Origin: Planctomycetota bacterium
Lineage (GTDB): Bacteria > Planctomycetota > Planctomycetia > Pirellulales > Pirellulaceae
Direction of reading: 5' to 3'
Assembly: GCA_027622275.1 (NCBI GenBank)
Contig: JAQBZB010000011.1
Coordinates: 1-64,000 of the forward strand
Length of the DNA stretch: 64,000 nt
Shown here: piece by piece, positions 52,353-60,862 of the stretch
Position numbering within the stretch: the first letter of the stretch is position 1
Layout of the letters: every line of letters starts with the position of its first letter
Translations under genes and position numbers: made by a program
The notes under the pieces: model-generated
Databases searched by the model: none
Told to the model about the DNA's origin: nothing
What the model saw: only the letters and a program-made list of their open reading frames with translations

Positions 52353-54932
52353 ATGCACTTGACGAAGCCAGCCCGACAAATGCTGATGTCCGTCGCCATT
52401 CTCTGGCTGACGAGTTGCGGCTGTTCGAGCCTCCGTGTCCCGGCAATCGATCCGACGGGCGCGGGCATCCTCGCGCCAGTCGGTTCCTATACGACGCTCG
52501 AAGCGCCTTGTCGCTCGCTGCTGCCTGCTTCGTGCTTGCCGCGTCCAGCGTTCTCCGAACCGCCGTCGATCCCGGCCTGTCAAACGCCGCTGCCCGTTGC
52601 TCCCCAACTCGGCACCATCCCGCGACAGCCGAGACCAACTCAAGGGGTTGCATCGCCGAACGTCCCGGACCGGCTGCTGCTGACACCCTCCAAGATTGTC
52701 GCACCGGTTGGCAGCGAAGTCGTCTTGCTGGCCGGCTTGTGCGGCGCGGATGGTTACTTTGTGACGAGGCAACCGGTCGAATGGGTTTTGTCGCAAGAGA
52801 GCGTTGGACACTTCGTCGATGTGGGCGAGGACGATCATCCCACGCTGTCGTCGTTGTTCCATCGAACGCCGGAAAGGCGGGACAGCAACTTTGCGGTTGC
52901 GAGAACGTCGTCGCAAGCCAGCACGATCTCGCGAGGAACTCCCGCGACCAGTGACGACATTTGGCTCCAGAAGGGACAGACGTGGGTCACGCTCACCGCG
53001 GCCAGTGAAGGGATCAGCCATGTGACCGCCGTCGCGACCGAGGCCGAGAACTGGGAGCAGCGACGTCAAACCGCGACGATCCAATGGGTTGATGCTCAGT
53101 GGTTGTTGCCATCGCCCACGGTCGTCCGAGCTGGGCAACCACAGATTCTGACCACGACGATCAATCGCAATTCAAGCCGATCGCCGGTTCAAGGCTGGCT
53201 GGTACGCTACCACATCCTGAGTGGCCCGGCGGCCGGATTTGGTCCTGAGCGGGCGCAAAGCGTCAAAGTCATGACCGACGCCAACGGCAAAGCTTCCGTC
53301 GCGCTACAGCCGCTTGGCACCGAGCCGGGTGTGACGCAAGTTAAGATGGAAATCCTATCTCCCTCGTTAACGGGACTCGACGGGCAACCGGTTGTTGTCG
53401 GTCAGGGCGTTACGAGTGTCACGTGGAGCGCCGCGGGACTCGCCGTTCGGATTGTCGGTCCGCCGATGGGAGCTGTTGGCTCGGCACTCGACTACCAAAT
53501 CGAAGTGACCAATCCCGGTGATCTCGTGACGGAGAATGTCGTCGTGACGGCCGAAGTGCCGCAGACACTCAAAGTGCTTGGAAGCCGAGAGGGAATGGTT
53601 GGTGCGAACGTTGAATGGCGAATCGACAAGTTGCCACCACGTGGATCTCAGCTGTTCAACTTGCAGTGTCGTGCCATGCAGAGTGGCAGTGTGCGGATCT
53701 CTGCCCGAGCCGCGGGCAATGACATTACATCCGAGCGAGCGCACTTGGACACACAGATCATGGAGTCGGCCTTGCGATTGTCGATGGAGCTGGCTGGCGT
53801 TGACGATCCCGACGCGATTAAGGTCGGTGACCAAGTCGGCTTCAACATCGAAGTCACGAATACCAGCAACGTACCGCTGACCAACGTTCAACTTCGCGAC
53901 TCGCACGCCGCCGGCTTACAGGAAGCTCATGGAGAACCGAACCCGATCTCAAAACATGTCGGCGACCTGGCTCCCGGTGCCAGCCAGCAGCTTGCTCTCA
54001 GCTTCATCGTGCGACAACCCGGCGAGCTTTGCCATACGCTCGTAGCAACTGCCGACGGCGGCCATACCGCGTCGGTCGAACGGTGTATTCGAGCCGGCGC
54101 GCCACCTTACGACTTCTCGATGGAGATTCAAGGGCCCGCAGAGATTCGGATCGGCGAAACGGCCAAGTACGAGATCGTCGTGACGAACACGGGCGACGGC
54201 GAACTAACGGGGATTCGGATTGTTTACCGAGCCCATGAATCACTGCTACCGACAAGTGCGACGGCTGGTCATCAGATCGAAGCGGGGGCTCTGGTCTGGA
54301 CGGTCGCTTCGCTCGGACCGGGAAAGAGCATCCAGCCGCTAACCATTCTTTGCGATGCGGTTGCTGCAAATAATGCCGCCGAGACAAGTGTCCTGGTCAG
54401 CACCGACCAGGGGCTCACCAACTCCAAACGCATCACGACCGCGATCCGCCAAGCTCCGGCACCTGGCGTCGCGCCACCTGGGCCACAGCGCCCGGATGTC
54501 CGCAACGAGCCTGAACCGCCACCACTGTTGGGACAAACGAACGGGGCATTGCGGGTCACGGTGGCGGACACGGACGATCCAATTCGAGTGGGTGGAACGG
54601 TTTCGTACCACGTCGAGATTGAAAACGATCGCCAAGTTTCCGATAAGAACGTTTCCATCACGTTCTACTTGGCTGAAGGGGCGCGTTTCGTCACGCTGTT
54701 GGACAACAGCACTAACCTAGAAGTCGAAGGACGGAGCGTTAGTCCCGACGGCCTTGTCGTTTCGATGGCACCAATCCGCGAAATTCGACCAGGCGAAAAG
54801 TTGCCAACCTACCACCTTCAGCTCGAAGGCCGGCAGGTCGGGAAGATGGAATTGCGTGTCGAAGTGACGAGCGTCCTGTCTGGTGACCAGCCGGTCGTTG
54901 CAACCGCGGATACGAAGGTGAACGCTAACTGA
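52353..54932 (+). CDS. DUF11-repeat lipoprotein
   Basis: 859 residues from the ATG at 52353. The N terminus has a lipobox-like LTSC after a hydrophobic segment (MLMSVAILWLTSCGCSS), suggesting a lipoprotein. A Pro/Cys-rich linker follows, then an Ig-like region (VGSEVVLLAGLCGADGYFVT) and at least four DUF11-type CARDB-like repeats (MGAVGSALDYQIEVTNPGDL, VGDQVGFNIEVTNTSNVPLT, IGETAKYEIVVTNTGDGELT, VGGTVSYHVEIENDRQVSDK). Planctomycetes use such proteins on the cell surface. The last base of the stop is shared with the next start (TGATG). Confidence 0.85.
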   Translation: MHLTKPARQMLMSVAILWLTSCGCSSLRVPAIDPTGAGILAPVGSYTTLEAPCRSLLPASCLPRPAFSEPPSIPACQTPLPVAPQLGTIPRQPRPTQGVASPNVPDRLLLTPSKIVAPVGSEVVLLAGLCGADGYFVTRQPVEWVLSQESVGHFVDVGEDDHPTLSSLFHRTPERRDSNFAVARTSSQASTISRGTPATSDDIWLQKGQTWVTLTAASEGISHVTAVATEAENWEQRRQTATIQWVDAQWLLPSPTVVRAGQPQILTTTINRNSSRSPVQGWLVRYHILSGPAAGFGPERAQSVKVMTDANGKASVALQPLGTEPGVTQVKMEILSPSLTGLDGQPVVVGQGVTSVTWSAAGLAVRIVGPPMGAVGSALDYQIEVTNPGDLVTENVVVTAEVPQTLKVLGSREGMVGANVEWRIDKLPPRGSQLFNLQCRAMQSGSVRISARAAGNDITSERAHLDTQIMESALRLSMELAGVDDPDAIKVGDQVGFNIEVTNTSNVPLTNVQLRDSHAAGLQEAHGEPNPISKHVGDLAPGASQQLALSFIVRQPGELCHTLVATADGGHTASVERCIRAGAPPYDFSMEIQGPAEIRIGETAKYEIVVTNTGDGELTGIRIVYRAHESLLPTSATAGHQIEAGALVWTVASLGPGKSIQPLTILCDAVAANNAAETSVLVSTDQGLTNSKRITTAIRQAPAPGVAPPGPQRPDVRNEPEPPPLLGQTNGALRVTVADTDDPIRVGGTVSYHVEIENDRQVSDKNVSITFYLAEGARFVTLLDNSTNLEVEGRSVSPDGLVVSMAPIREIRPGEKLPTYHLQLEGRQVGKMELRVEVTSVLSGDQPVVATADTKVNAN

Positions 54933-55318
54933 TGGAAACGCGTCGATTTGTCGTCCTGCGACACGAGCCTGGAGCAACCGGATCACGTGAATTGCACTGG
55001 GACTTAATGCTCGAGTTCGGCGACAGCCTGCGGACGTGGGCTTTGAAGAACGAGCCTCATGCCGGCAAAGAGATCCTGGCAGACGAATTGCCGCGCCATC
55101 GACTGGATTACCTTGACTATGAAGGCCCCGTGTCGCGAGGGCGAGGTACCGTCAGCCGGTTTGATCAGGGATCGTTCGAAGTTGTCGAAGACTCACCGCA
55201 CCGGCTCTGCGTCGACCTGCATGGCGAGTTGCTCCAGGGGCGACTTCAGCTGACTGCACTTTCGGAAAACGCCGACTCGCCCGGTCAACGTTGGACGGCT
55301 TTGCTTCTGTCCAACTGA
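54932..55318 (+). CDS. Stand-alone LigD-type 3'-phosphoesterase-like protein
   Basis: 128 residues, coupled to the DUF11 gene by a one-base overlap. It matches the DNA polymerase LigD 3'-phosphoesterase domain family: RFVVLRHEPGA, HWDLMLEFGDSLRTWALKNE, HRLDYLDYEGPVSRGRGTVS, RFDQGSFEV. The conserved H-x-D-h-x-h-E motif (HWDLMLE) with HR and the YEG turn is present. In LigD this domain trims 3' ends for NHEJ ligation. No ligase or polymerase domain or ku gene is nearby; similar small stand-alone copies are common in planctomycetes. Its tail overlaps the converging gene by 34 bases. Confidence 0.8.
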   Translation: METRRFVVLRHEPGATGSRELHWDLMLEFGDSLRTWALKNEPHAGKEILADELPRHRLDYLDYEGPVSRGRGTVSRFDQGSFEVVEDSPHRLCVDLHGELLQGRLQLTALSENADSPGQRWTALLLSN

Positions 55319-56019
55319 AGTGAAGCACTGAGCATCGGAGCGACTTGCTGATCGGTGTGCCCCGCGAGATAGATCTCGCCTTCGCGAAGCTCGATCGTAT
55401 CCACATAGACCTGGCGGTGGGCATAGTCTTCGTGCGTCACTGGCACCGTGACGAGAGCCACGGGGTCGCCATCCATTTGCCGCCACTCCAGTGGAATGTC
55501 GCCACGACGCGCGGCTACCGAGATTTTGTCGAGGAACTGCTTCAACGGGACGGGCAAGGCACCGGCCCGAAGCTTGCTGACTCGGATCGCGAGCGTGTTC
55601 GTTTCGGTCGTTAGAGCAACTTCCAATGCCATCGAGATGACGGATTTGAATTTTCCGTTATCGAATCGGCAAGCAACGCGAATCGCTTCCGCGTCGATCG
55701 CCACGCGTGGTTCTTGCGTTCCGCGCGGCAATACGCTGGGGAACTTCTCCGGCAGGTCCGCGACCAGCCAGCCGTTGACTTGCTCTTCGGTGAACACCGC
55801 TTCCCAAGTGCCGATGCTACGAACTTCGTTGTGCAAGTCGAGGACACTCTGCTCGAGGGCGTCGCCGGCCTCCTGGTACCCGCCAGATTCGACAAGCATC
55901 GCTTGGCGATAAAATTGCGGTTCTCGCTGCGCCGCCTTATACAATCCCAAGACCGCGATCCCCAGTAGTCCGAGAACTACCGCTGCCGTTCTCAGAATGT
56001 AGCGGATCGCCTTTCGCAC
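55285..56019 (-). CDS. Membrane-anchored protein of unknown function
   Basis: 244 residues from a GTG at 56019. One N-terminal transmembrane helix (AAVVLGLLGIAVLGLYKAAQ) leaves about 210 residues outside. The rest is beta strands typical of lipid- or LptC/TamB-like periplasmic domains (GWLVADLPEKFPSVLP, VAIDAEAIRVACRF, GEIYLAGHTD), but no named domain is recognised. The C terminus overlaps the opposite gene's end by 34 bases. Confidence 0.65.
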   Translation of the reverse strand: MRKAIRYILRTAAVVLGLLGIAVLGLYKAAQREPQFYRQAMLVESGGYQEAGDALEQSVLDLHNEVRSIGTWEAVFTEEQVNGWLVADLPEKFPSVLPRGTQEPRVAIDAEAIRVACRFDNGKFKSVISMALEVALTTETNTLAIRVSKLRAGALPVPLKQFLDKISVAARRGDIPLEWRQMDGDPVALVTVPVTHEDYAHRQVYVDTIELREGEIYLAGHTDQQVAPMLSASLQLDRSKAVQR

Positions 56020-56236
56020 AGAATCACCCGGCCAACTAGAGTTGAATGAAGAGGTGGGCCGCCAACCGCAGACTACTGCAACCTGGGAATACTAGTCCGA
56101 GGTCGAAGACGAGTCAACGCCGAAGTTTTGCGTCACGGCTCATTTCGGCACGTTCCGAAAAGTCATGTCGCACCGTCTTGTTGTTTGTCGTATGACTTGG
56201 AGAATACTCGAAGCGAATTAATTCTGGAGGCGATGG

Positions 56237-57829
56237 ATGAACCTTGTATTTCGCATCGAGTTCGCAAAGGCAATCGTGGGAAGTGCTCTGGTTACACTTG
56301 CCGTGACACTTGTTGTCACCCTATCTGACCGGACCGGCTTTGCCGCCGAGTCAGAATACAAGAGCGTACTGATCGAGGATGTGCCGCACATCGTTCAGCG
56401 GCCGGACTTCTGTGGTGAGGCTTGTGCCGAGATGTTCCTTGCCAAGCTAGGCAGGTCCATCGATCAAGACTTTGTGTTTGATCAGTCCGGGGTGGACCCG
56501 CTGCAAGGACGCGGCTGTTTTACTCGCGAGTTGGCAACAGCGCTGCGGCGACTTGGATTCGGCATCGGCGATGTTTGGTATTCGATCGCGGCCACGGACG
56601 CCGAGCGGCAGGTCGAGGCCCAGTTCCGCGATCTGCACACCGATCTCGTAAGTGGCGTGCCATCGATTCTCTGTATGCATTACGACGATCGGCCTGAGAC
56701 CACGGAACACTTTCGCTTGGTGTTGGGTTATGACGCGGCGACCGACGAGGTGATCTACCATGAACCGGCCGTCCGCGGAGCCGCCTATCGCCGCATGAAA
56801 CGCGACATGCTCTTCAAGCTCTGGCCACTCAAGTACGAAGCTCGCCGCTGGACGTTGGTGCGGCTGCGTCTCGATCCCGTCAGACTAATCGAAGGGCAGG
56901 CGGCGACCGAGTTGACCAACGCTGACTATGCTCAGCAAATCATGCGAGTCAAACGTGAACTCGCCGAATTGAAACGACAGCAGACGCGGCTCAAGGAAAG
57001 CCGCGACGCCGAGATCGCTGCCGATCGCGCGAAGGCTCAGGCGGCGAAGGAGGCGGGCGAAGAGTACGAGCCGAAAAAACTGACGCCGCGAATCGTGAGC
57101 GACTTCCATATCGTGCTGGAGCGGCCATTCGTCGTGATCGGTGACGGCTCGCCAGCCATGGTTCGGCAATGGTCGCAGGGCACAATCCGCTGGGCCGTCG
57201 AACGGCTCAAGCAACAGTACTTCAGCCAGAACCCCGATCACGTCATCAATATCTGGCTGTTCAAGGACAAGGAAAGCTACCAGCAAAACACTGCCGACAT
57301 CTTCGGACGGCGACCGCATACGCCGTTCGGCTACTACTCGCCGTCCGAGAAAGCCTTGGTCATGAACATCGACACGGGAGGCGGCACGCTCGTGCATGAG
57401 ATCGTCCATCCTTTTATCGCCGCCAATTTCCCGGACTGCCCGTCGTGGTTCAACGAGGGACTCGGCTCGCTTTACGAACAGTGCCAAACCAACAACGGCC
57501 GCATCTGGGGACTGACCAATTGGCGATTGCGAGGATTGCACGAAGCGATCAAGGATGAAGCGTATGAAATGCCGACCTTCGAAGAACTTTGCGGCACGAC
57601 GACTCGCGAGTTCTACGACGAAGATCCCGGCACTAACTATTCCCAAGCCCGGTACCTCCTGTATTACCTTCAGCATGAAGGTCTACTTGAGAAGTACTAC
57701 CACGAATTCCGTCGATCCGTGAAAGATGATCCGACAGGATACGAAACTCTCAAGCGAGTGCTGAGCGAAGACGATATGGAGGTGTTTCAGGAAAAGTGGA
57801 CTGAATTTGTACTGGGCCTGCGTTTTTGA
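56237..57829 (+). CDS. C39-like peptidase domain fused to a gluzincin-type zinc protease
   Basis: 530 residues with an N-terminal signal or anchor (GSALVTLAVTLVVTLSDRTG). Residues about 45-215 resemble papain-like C39 peptidases: VPHIVQRPDFCGEACAEMFL (Cys), TEHFRLVLGYD (His), and an Asp/Glu-rich strand. A coiled-coil linker (AQQIMRVKRELAELKRQQTR) follows. The C-terminal domain (about 285-525) has the zinc motif HEIVHPF near residue 385 with the third ligand in WFNEGLGSLYE, matching DUF1570-type metalloproteases. Fusion of a cysteine and a zinc protease in one exported protein is uncommon; substrates are unknown. Confidence 0.8.
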   Translation: MNLVFRIEFAKAIVGSALVTLAVTLVVTLSDRTGFAAESEYKSVLIEDVPHIVQRPDFCGEACAEMFLAKLGRSIDQDFVFDQSGVDPLQGRGCFTRELATALRRLGFGIGDVWYSIAATDAERQVEAQFRDLHTDLVSGVPSILCMHYDDRPETTEHFRLVLGYDAATDEVIYHEPAVRGAAYRRMKRDMLFKLWPLKYEARRWTLVRLRLDPVRLIEGQAATELTNADYAQQIMRVKRELAELKRQQTRLKESRDAEIAADRAKAQAAKEAGEEYEPKKLTPRIVSDFHIVLERPFVVIGDGSPAMVRQWSQGTIRWAVERLKQQYFSQNPDHVINIWLFKDKESYQQNTADIFGRRPHTPFGYYSPSEKALVMNIDTGGGTLVHEIVHPFIAANFPDCPSWFNEGLGSLYEQCQTNNGRIWGLTNWRLRGLHEAIKDEAYEMPTFEELCGTTTREFYDEDPGTNYSQARYLLYYLQHEGLLEKYYHEFRRSVKDDPTGYETLKRVLSEDDMEVFQEKWTEFVLGLRF

Positions 57830-57857
57830 GACGCACGATTTGCCCAGGTTTTAACTT

Positions 57858-57922
57858 GTTTAACGCCCAGCCGCAGGCACCGGCTTGGCCGTCGTGCCGG
57901 CACCTGCGGCTAGGCGTTAAAC
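57858..57922. repeat. 27-bp inverted repeat between convergent genes
   Basis: Arms 57858-57884 and 57896-57922 (GTTTAACGCC and GGCGTTAAAC at the ends) pair with three mismatches around an 11-base loop. It fills the 119-base gap between the stops at 57829 and 57949 and could serve as a two-way terminator. Neither side has a clear T tract. Confidence 0.75.
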
Positions 57923-57948
57923 CAGCAACCAGTGGATTCGGACGTTTC

Positions 57949-58905
57949 CTATCGAAAATTGTCGTGACAGTCGGAGCAGGCCTTGGCGATTTCGCCGGTT
58001 GCCTTGCGAGCCTGTTCGGCGTTGTTGGATTTGACGGCCGCGACAGCATCCAGCGCACTGCGTTTCATCAGATTCGCGAACCCCGCGTAAGACTCGTCGT
58101 CGCCGTCCTCCATCCCTTCCCGCGTCAAGGTTTCGGCGATGGCGGCGATGATTTCGGCTTCGTGCATGACCCCTTCAATGTCTTCCGAAAACGCCTCGGC
58201 GTTGGAAGTCCACTTGACCAAGTTCGCCTTGTGGGCCGTCTCCAATCGCTGCATCAAGGGAGACCGGTCGGCGATTTTCGTCCAGTCGTTCTCTTCGGCC
58301 TCGGCCTTGTCCGTCAGGGCGGCACCGTTGATCAAGTCCAACAATTCGTCTTTGCGTTTCTTCGCCTCTTTGTAGACATTGTTGTTGCCCGCCTTGGCGT
58401 TCGATGCTGACCGCGCGAACATATCGCGGGCGGCGGCGGCATCTTTCTTGAACCGAACATCCGCATCGTATTCGTTGACGATGGCAAACAGCAGCGCCAG
58501 GACACTAAAGTCACGCCGCACTTCTTTGTAGCCTCGTCCCGCGAAGTCTTGCGGCGTCGTGATATTCTTATCCGTCGCCAACTTGATCGCCTTGACCTCA
58601 TTCTCGATCGTCGTGCCCGAGATGATCTTCGACCACGCATACGATTGGCCCGCCGCAGCGTCACCGCCGCCCGGTGCCGCAGCGGCCGGAGTCTGCGCGA
58701 TCTGCACATTCGGATTCGCCGGGCGTTCACCCTCCAGGCGTGCAAACACATCCGGGAAGAAGATGCGGTCTGTTTTTGCGGAATCGAAAGTCGGCAGCTT
58801 CGCCCGATTTGCCGCTTTACGACCTTGGCCGCTGGCAATCAAGGCAACGATCGAAACGAGGCCGATTGCGGTGACGAGGCTGGCGATTGAACGTACTCGT
58901 AACAT
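57949..58905 (-). CDS. Secreted c-type cytochrome-like protein
   Basis: 318 residues with a signal peptide (ASLVTAIGLVSIVALIASGQ). One heme motif lies at the very C terminus (ACSDCHDNFR), the arrangement of class II cytochromes c/c'. The preceding region is helical (YAGFANLMKRSALDAVAAVK). A Pro/Ala-rich stretch near residues 65-90 links it to the signal. It probably binds one heme outside the cytoplasm; a redox partner cannot be named. Confidence 0.75.
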   Translation of the reverse strand: MLRVRSIASLVTAIGLVSIVALIASGQGRKAANRAKLPTFDSAKTDRIFFPDVFARLEGERPANPNVQIAQTPAAAAPGGGDAAAGQSYAWSKIISGTTIENEVKAIKLATDKNITTPQDFAGRGYKEVRRDFSVLALLFAIVNEYDADVRFKKDAAAARDMFARSASNAKAGNNNVYKEAKKRKDELLDLINGAALTDKAEAEENDWTKIADRSPLMQRLETAHKANLVKWTSNAEAFSEDIEGVMHEAEIIAAIAETLTREGMEDGDDESYAGFANLMKRSALDAVAAVKSNNAEQARKATGEIAKACSDCHDNFR

Positions 58906-59030
58906 GATTCAATTCCGGTTCAGCAAGGAGGATCTTGACACATCATTCGCGATTATCGACGGACAATCGCGATGAGGCAAGCGATGTCGGTCTTATCGCA
59001 CGGCTTTTGTTAGCTTGAAGTTGCGCAAGA

Positions 59031-59102
59031 AGTAGCATGGCCTCGTAGGCCGTGTCGGTTTGGAAGAGCCTGAAAACACACGGCCTGCGAGGCCATGCTA
59101 CT
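59031..59102. repeat. 25-bp inverted repeat (hairpin)
   Basis: Arms 59031-59055 and 59078-59102 (AGTAGCATGGCC and GGCCATGCTACT at the ends) pair with one mismatch around a 22-base loop. It lies 10 bases downstream of the stop at 59113 of the minus-strand isomerase-like gene. Confidence 0.85.
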
Positions 59103-59112
59103 CATTTGAGTC

Positions 59113-60090
59113 TTATCGTCCCCGCCGCGGGACGCCTGCCCGCTCAAACTGCGGGGCGATCGTGGCATAGCATTCCTTCGCGGCCGCTGTCGGATCGTAT
59201 TCATTTTGATTCGACACCATGCCGCTGACTTCACAGCAGATGTCCGCTCGATATCCACCCGCGTAGAACCGCTTGAAGAGGTCGGCGTAGTCGAAGGAAT
59301 TGCTTCCGCCGGGCAAGACGAATCGAAAACCTTTATCCGTCTCGATCGTGTCCTTGATCGCGATGTGTGCTGTATAAGGAAGTGCTGTCTCGACCGTGTC
59401 TTCAACGGACATGTCGCGAAAGGCGTAGTGGCTGTAATCGTAAACCATCCGAATCCAAGGCGTATCGTCGAGCTGTTGGATCAGCCACGCCGCCTCCGTT
59501 GGCGTCGACATCCCGCCGCCTCGGTGCGGCTTGATCGCGATGACGGTTCGTGTTTCCGCAGCCAGCTTCGCCCAGTCTCCGAGGCGGTCGCGGAGCATGT
59601 TTTTCTGTTCGTCCCACGTGCCGCCTCCGAGTACGGTCTGGATCAGCGGAGGAGATGTCGGACTCAGATCGTGCCCCAGCCGTGCCACTTCGCGCAATCG
59701 AGCGAGTCCCGCCTCATGCTCGGCTTTCTCTTTGGCGGGATACAAATGTTCCATCAACGCGGTGACGCGCAGCCCCGAATCCGCAAGCAGCGTACGGACC
59801 TGTTCACGTCGCGGTTTCGACATCCGCGCCGGTGCCGCATCCCAATCCGTTCGCGCAGCGATCTCGATACCGTCGTAGCCGACTTGCGCCACGGTGCGGA
59901 TCGCATCTTCGGTCGACATCGACTTCATGCCGTACGTCCCAAAACTGAACGTGACACCTGCGATCGCTGTGTCGGCGCGTGCAAGGGATGCCGCGGTTAG
60001 AGCAAATACTGAGCTTGCCGCAACACTCTCTCGCAAGAAACTTCGGCGGTCGACAGCGTCGTCTCGCAGTACGTGTTCGATCGTCAGCAT
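59113..60090 (-). CDS. Tat-exported sugar phosphate isomerase/epimerase-like protein
   Basis: 325 residues. A Tat motif is near the start (VDRRSFLRESVAASSVFALT). The barrel has SFGTYGMKSMSTEDAIRTVA, VGYDGIEIAARTDWDA, TVIAIKPHRGGGMSTPTEAA, MVYDYSHYAFRDM (Asp/His), HIAIKDTIE (His) and ADICCEVSGMVSNQ (Glu). The first Glu of the usual metal site is Lys here (AIKPHRGG in place of an xENH motif), so the metal site may differ from that of the paralogues at 19567 and 62176. The gene is followed by a hairpin. Confidence 0.82.
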   Translation of the reverse strand: MLTIEHVLRDDAVDRRSFLRESVAASSVFALTAASLARADTAIAGVTFSFGTYGMKSMSTEDAIRTVAQVGYDGIEIAARTDWDAAPARMSKPRREQVRTLLADSGLRVTALMEHLYPAKEKAEHEAGLARLREVARLGHDLSPTSPPLIQTVLGGGTWDEQKNMLRDRLGDWAKLAAETRTVIAIKPHRGGGMSTPTEAAWLIQQLDDTPWIRMVYDYSHYAFRDMSVEDTVETALPYTAHIAIKDTIETDKGFRFVLPGGSNSFDYADLFKRFYAGGYRADICCEVSGMVSNQNEYDPTAAAKECYATIAPQFERAGVPRRGR

Positions 60091-60217
60091 CCGATTAACT
60101 CTCCATCAACCGCTTGGTCGTTGCATTACCGTCGAGGGTTATTGTAGTTGGAAACGACCTGCCGTAGAGTACCCACTGCTTCCGCCCGGTGCGAATCTTT
60201 CCACACGAATCAACGAA

Positions 60218-60811
60218 ATGACCGAACCACAGCGGCTACCGCGAAGTCCCGAGCTAATGTCGCGAACGGATAGCGCGTTGCTGGTCGTGGATGTCCAGGA
60301 AAAGCTGATTCCAATGGTCTCGCGGCACGAGCTAATCGTCTGGAACATCGGCCGGTTATTGGACGGAGCAAAGACGCTTGGCGTTCGCGCGGTGGCGACC
60401 GAGCAGTATCCTCGCGGCTTGGGACCAACCACCAAGGAGCTGGCGGACCGGCTCGGCGATGTGCCTGAGAAGCTGACGTTCAGCTGCGGCGGCTGTCCAG
60501 AACTGTTTGAAGAACTTCGCGATGCCGGGGTCTTCAAGATCCTGGTCGTCGGGATCGAAGCACATGTCTGTGTTCAGCAGACGGTGCTGGATCTCTTGGC
60601 CGACGGATTCCGAGTTTACCTAGCCGTTGACGCGATTGGCTCGCGATACGTACTTGATTACGAGACTGCCTTGCGACGGATGGATTCGGCGGGCGCGACG
60701 CTGACAACAACGGAAGCGGCGTTGTTTGAGTGGTGCGACGTTGCCGGGACACCGGAGTTCAAACAAATCAGCGCTCTGGTCCGCGAAACACTCGACAGCG
60801 CCGACCGTTAA
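60218..60811 (+). CDS. Isochorismatase-like cysteine hydrolase
   Basis: 197 residues from the ATG at 60218; the open frame upstream is not coding-like. Family motifs are present: ALLVVDVQEKLIP (catalytic Asp), VRAVATEQYPRGLGPT, LVVGIEAHVCVQQTVLDLLA (catalytic Cys after the cis-peptide-like GIEAH) and VYLAVDAIGSR. The Lys expected in the middle is probably the one in EKLTFSC. This matches YcaC/ISOC1-type hydrolases, which cleave amide or ether bonds; the substrate cannot be predicted. Confidence 0.88.
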   Translation: MTEPQRLPRSPELMSRTDSALLVVDVQEKLIPMVSRHELIVWNIGRLLDGAKTLGVRAVATEQYPRGLGPTTKELADRLGDVPEKLTFSCGGCPELFEELRDAGVFKILVVGIEAHVCVQQTVLDLLADGFRVYLAVDAIGSRYVLDYETALRRMDSAGATLTTTEAALFEWCDVAGTPEFKQISALVRETLDSADR

Positions 60812-60862
60812 TGCAGGCTGGCCTCTGACCCTTTCTTGAAACAACATATCGGAGAATGGATC

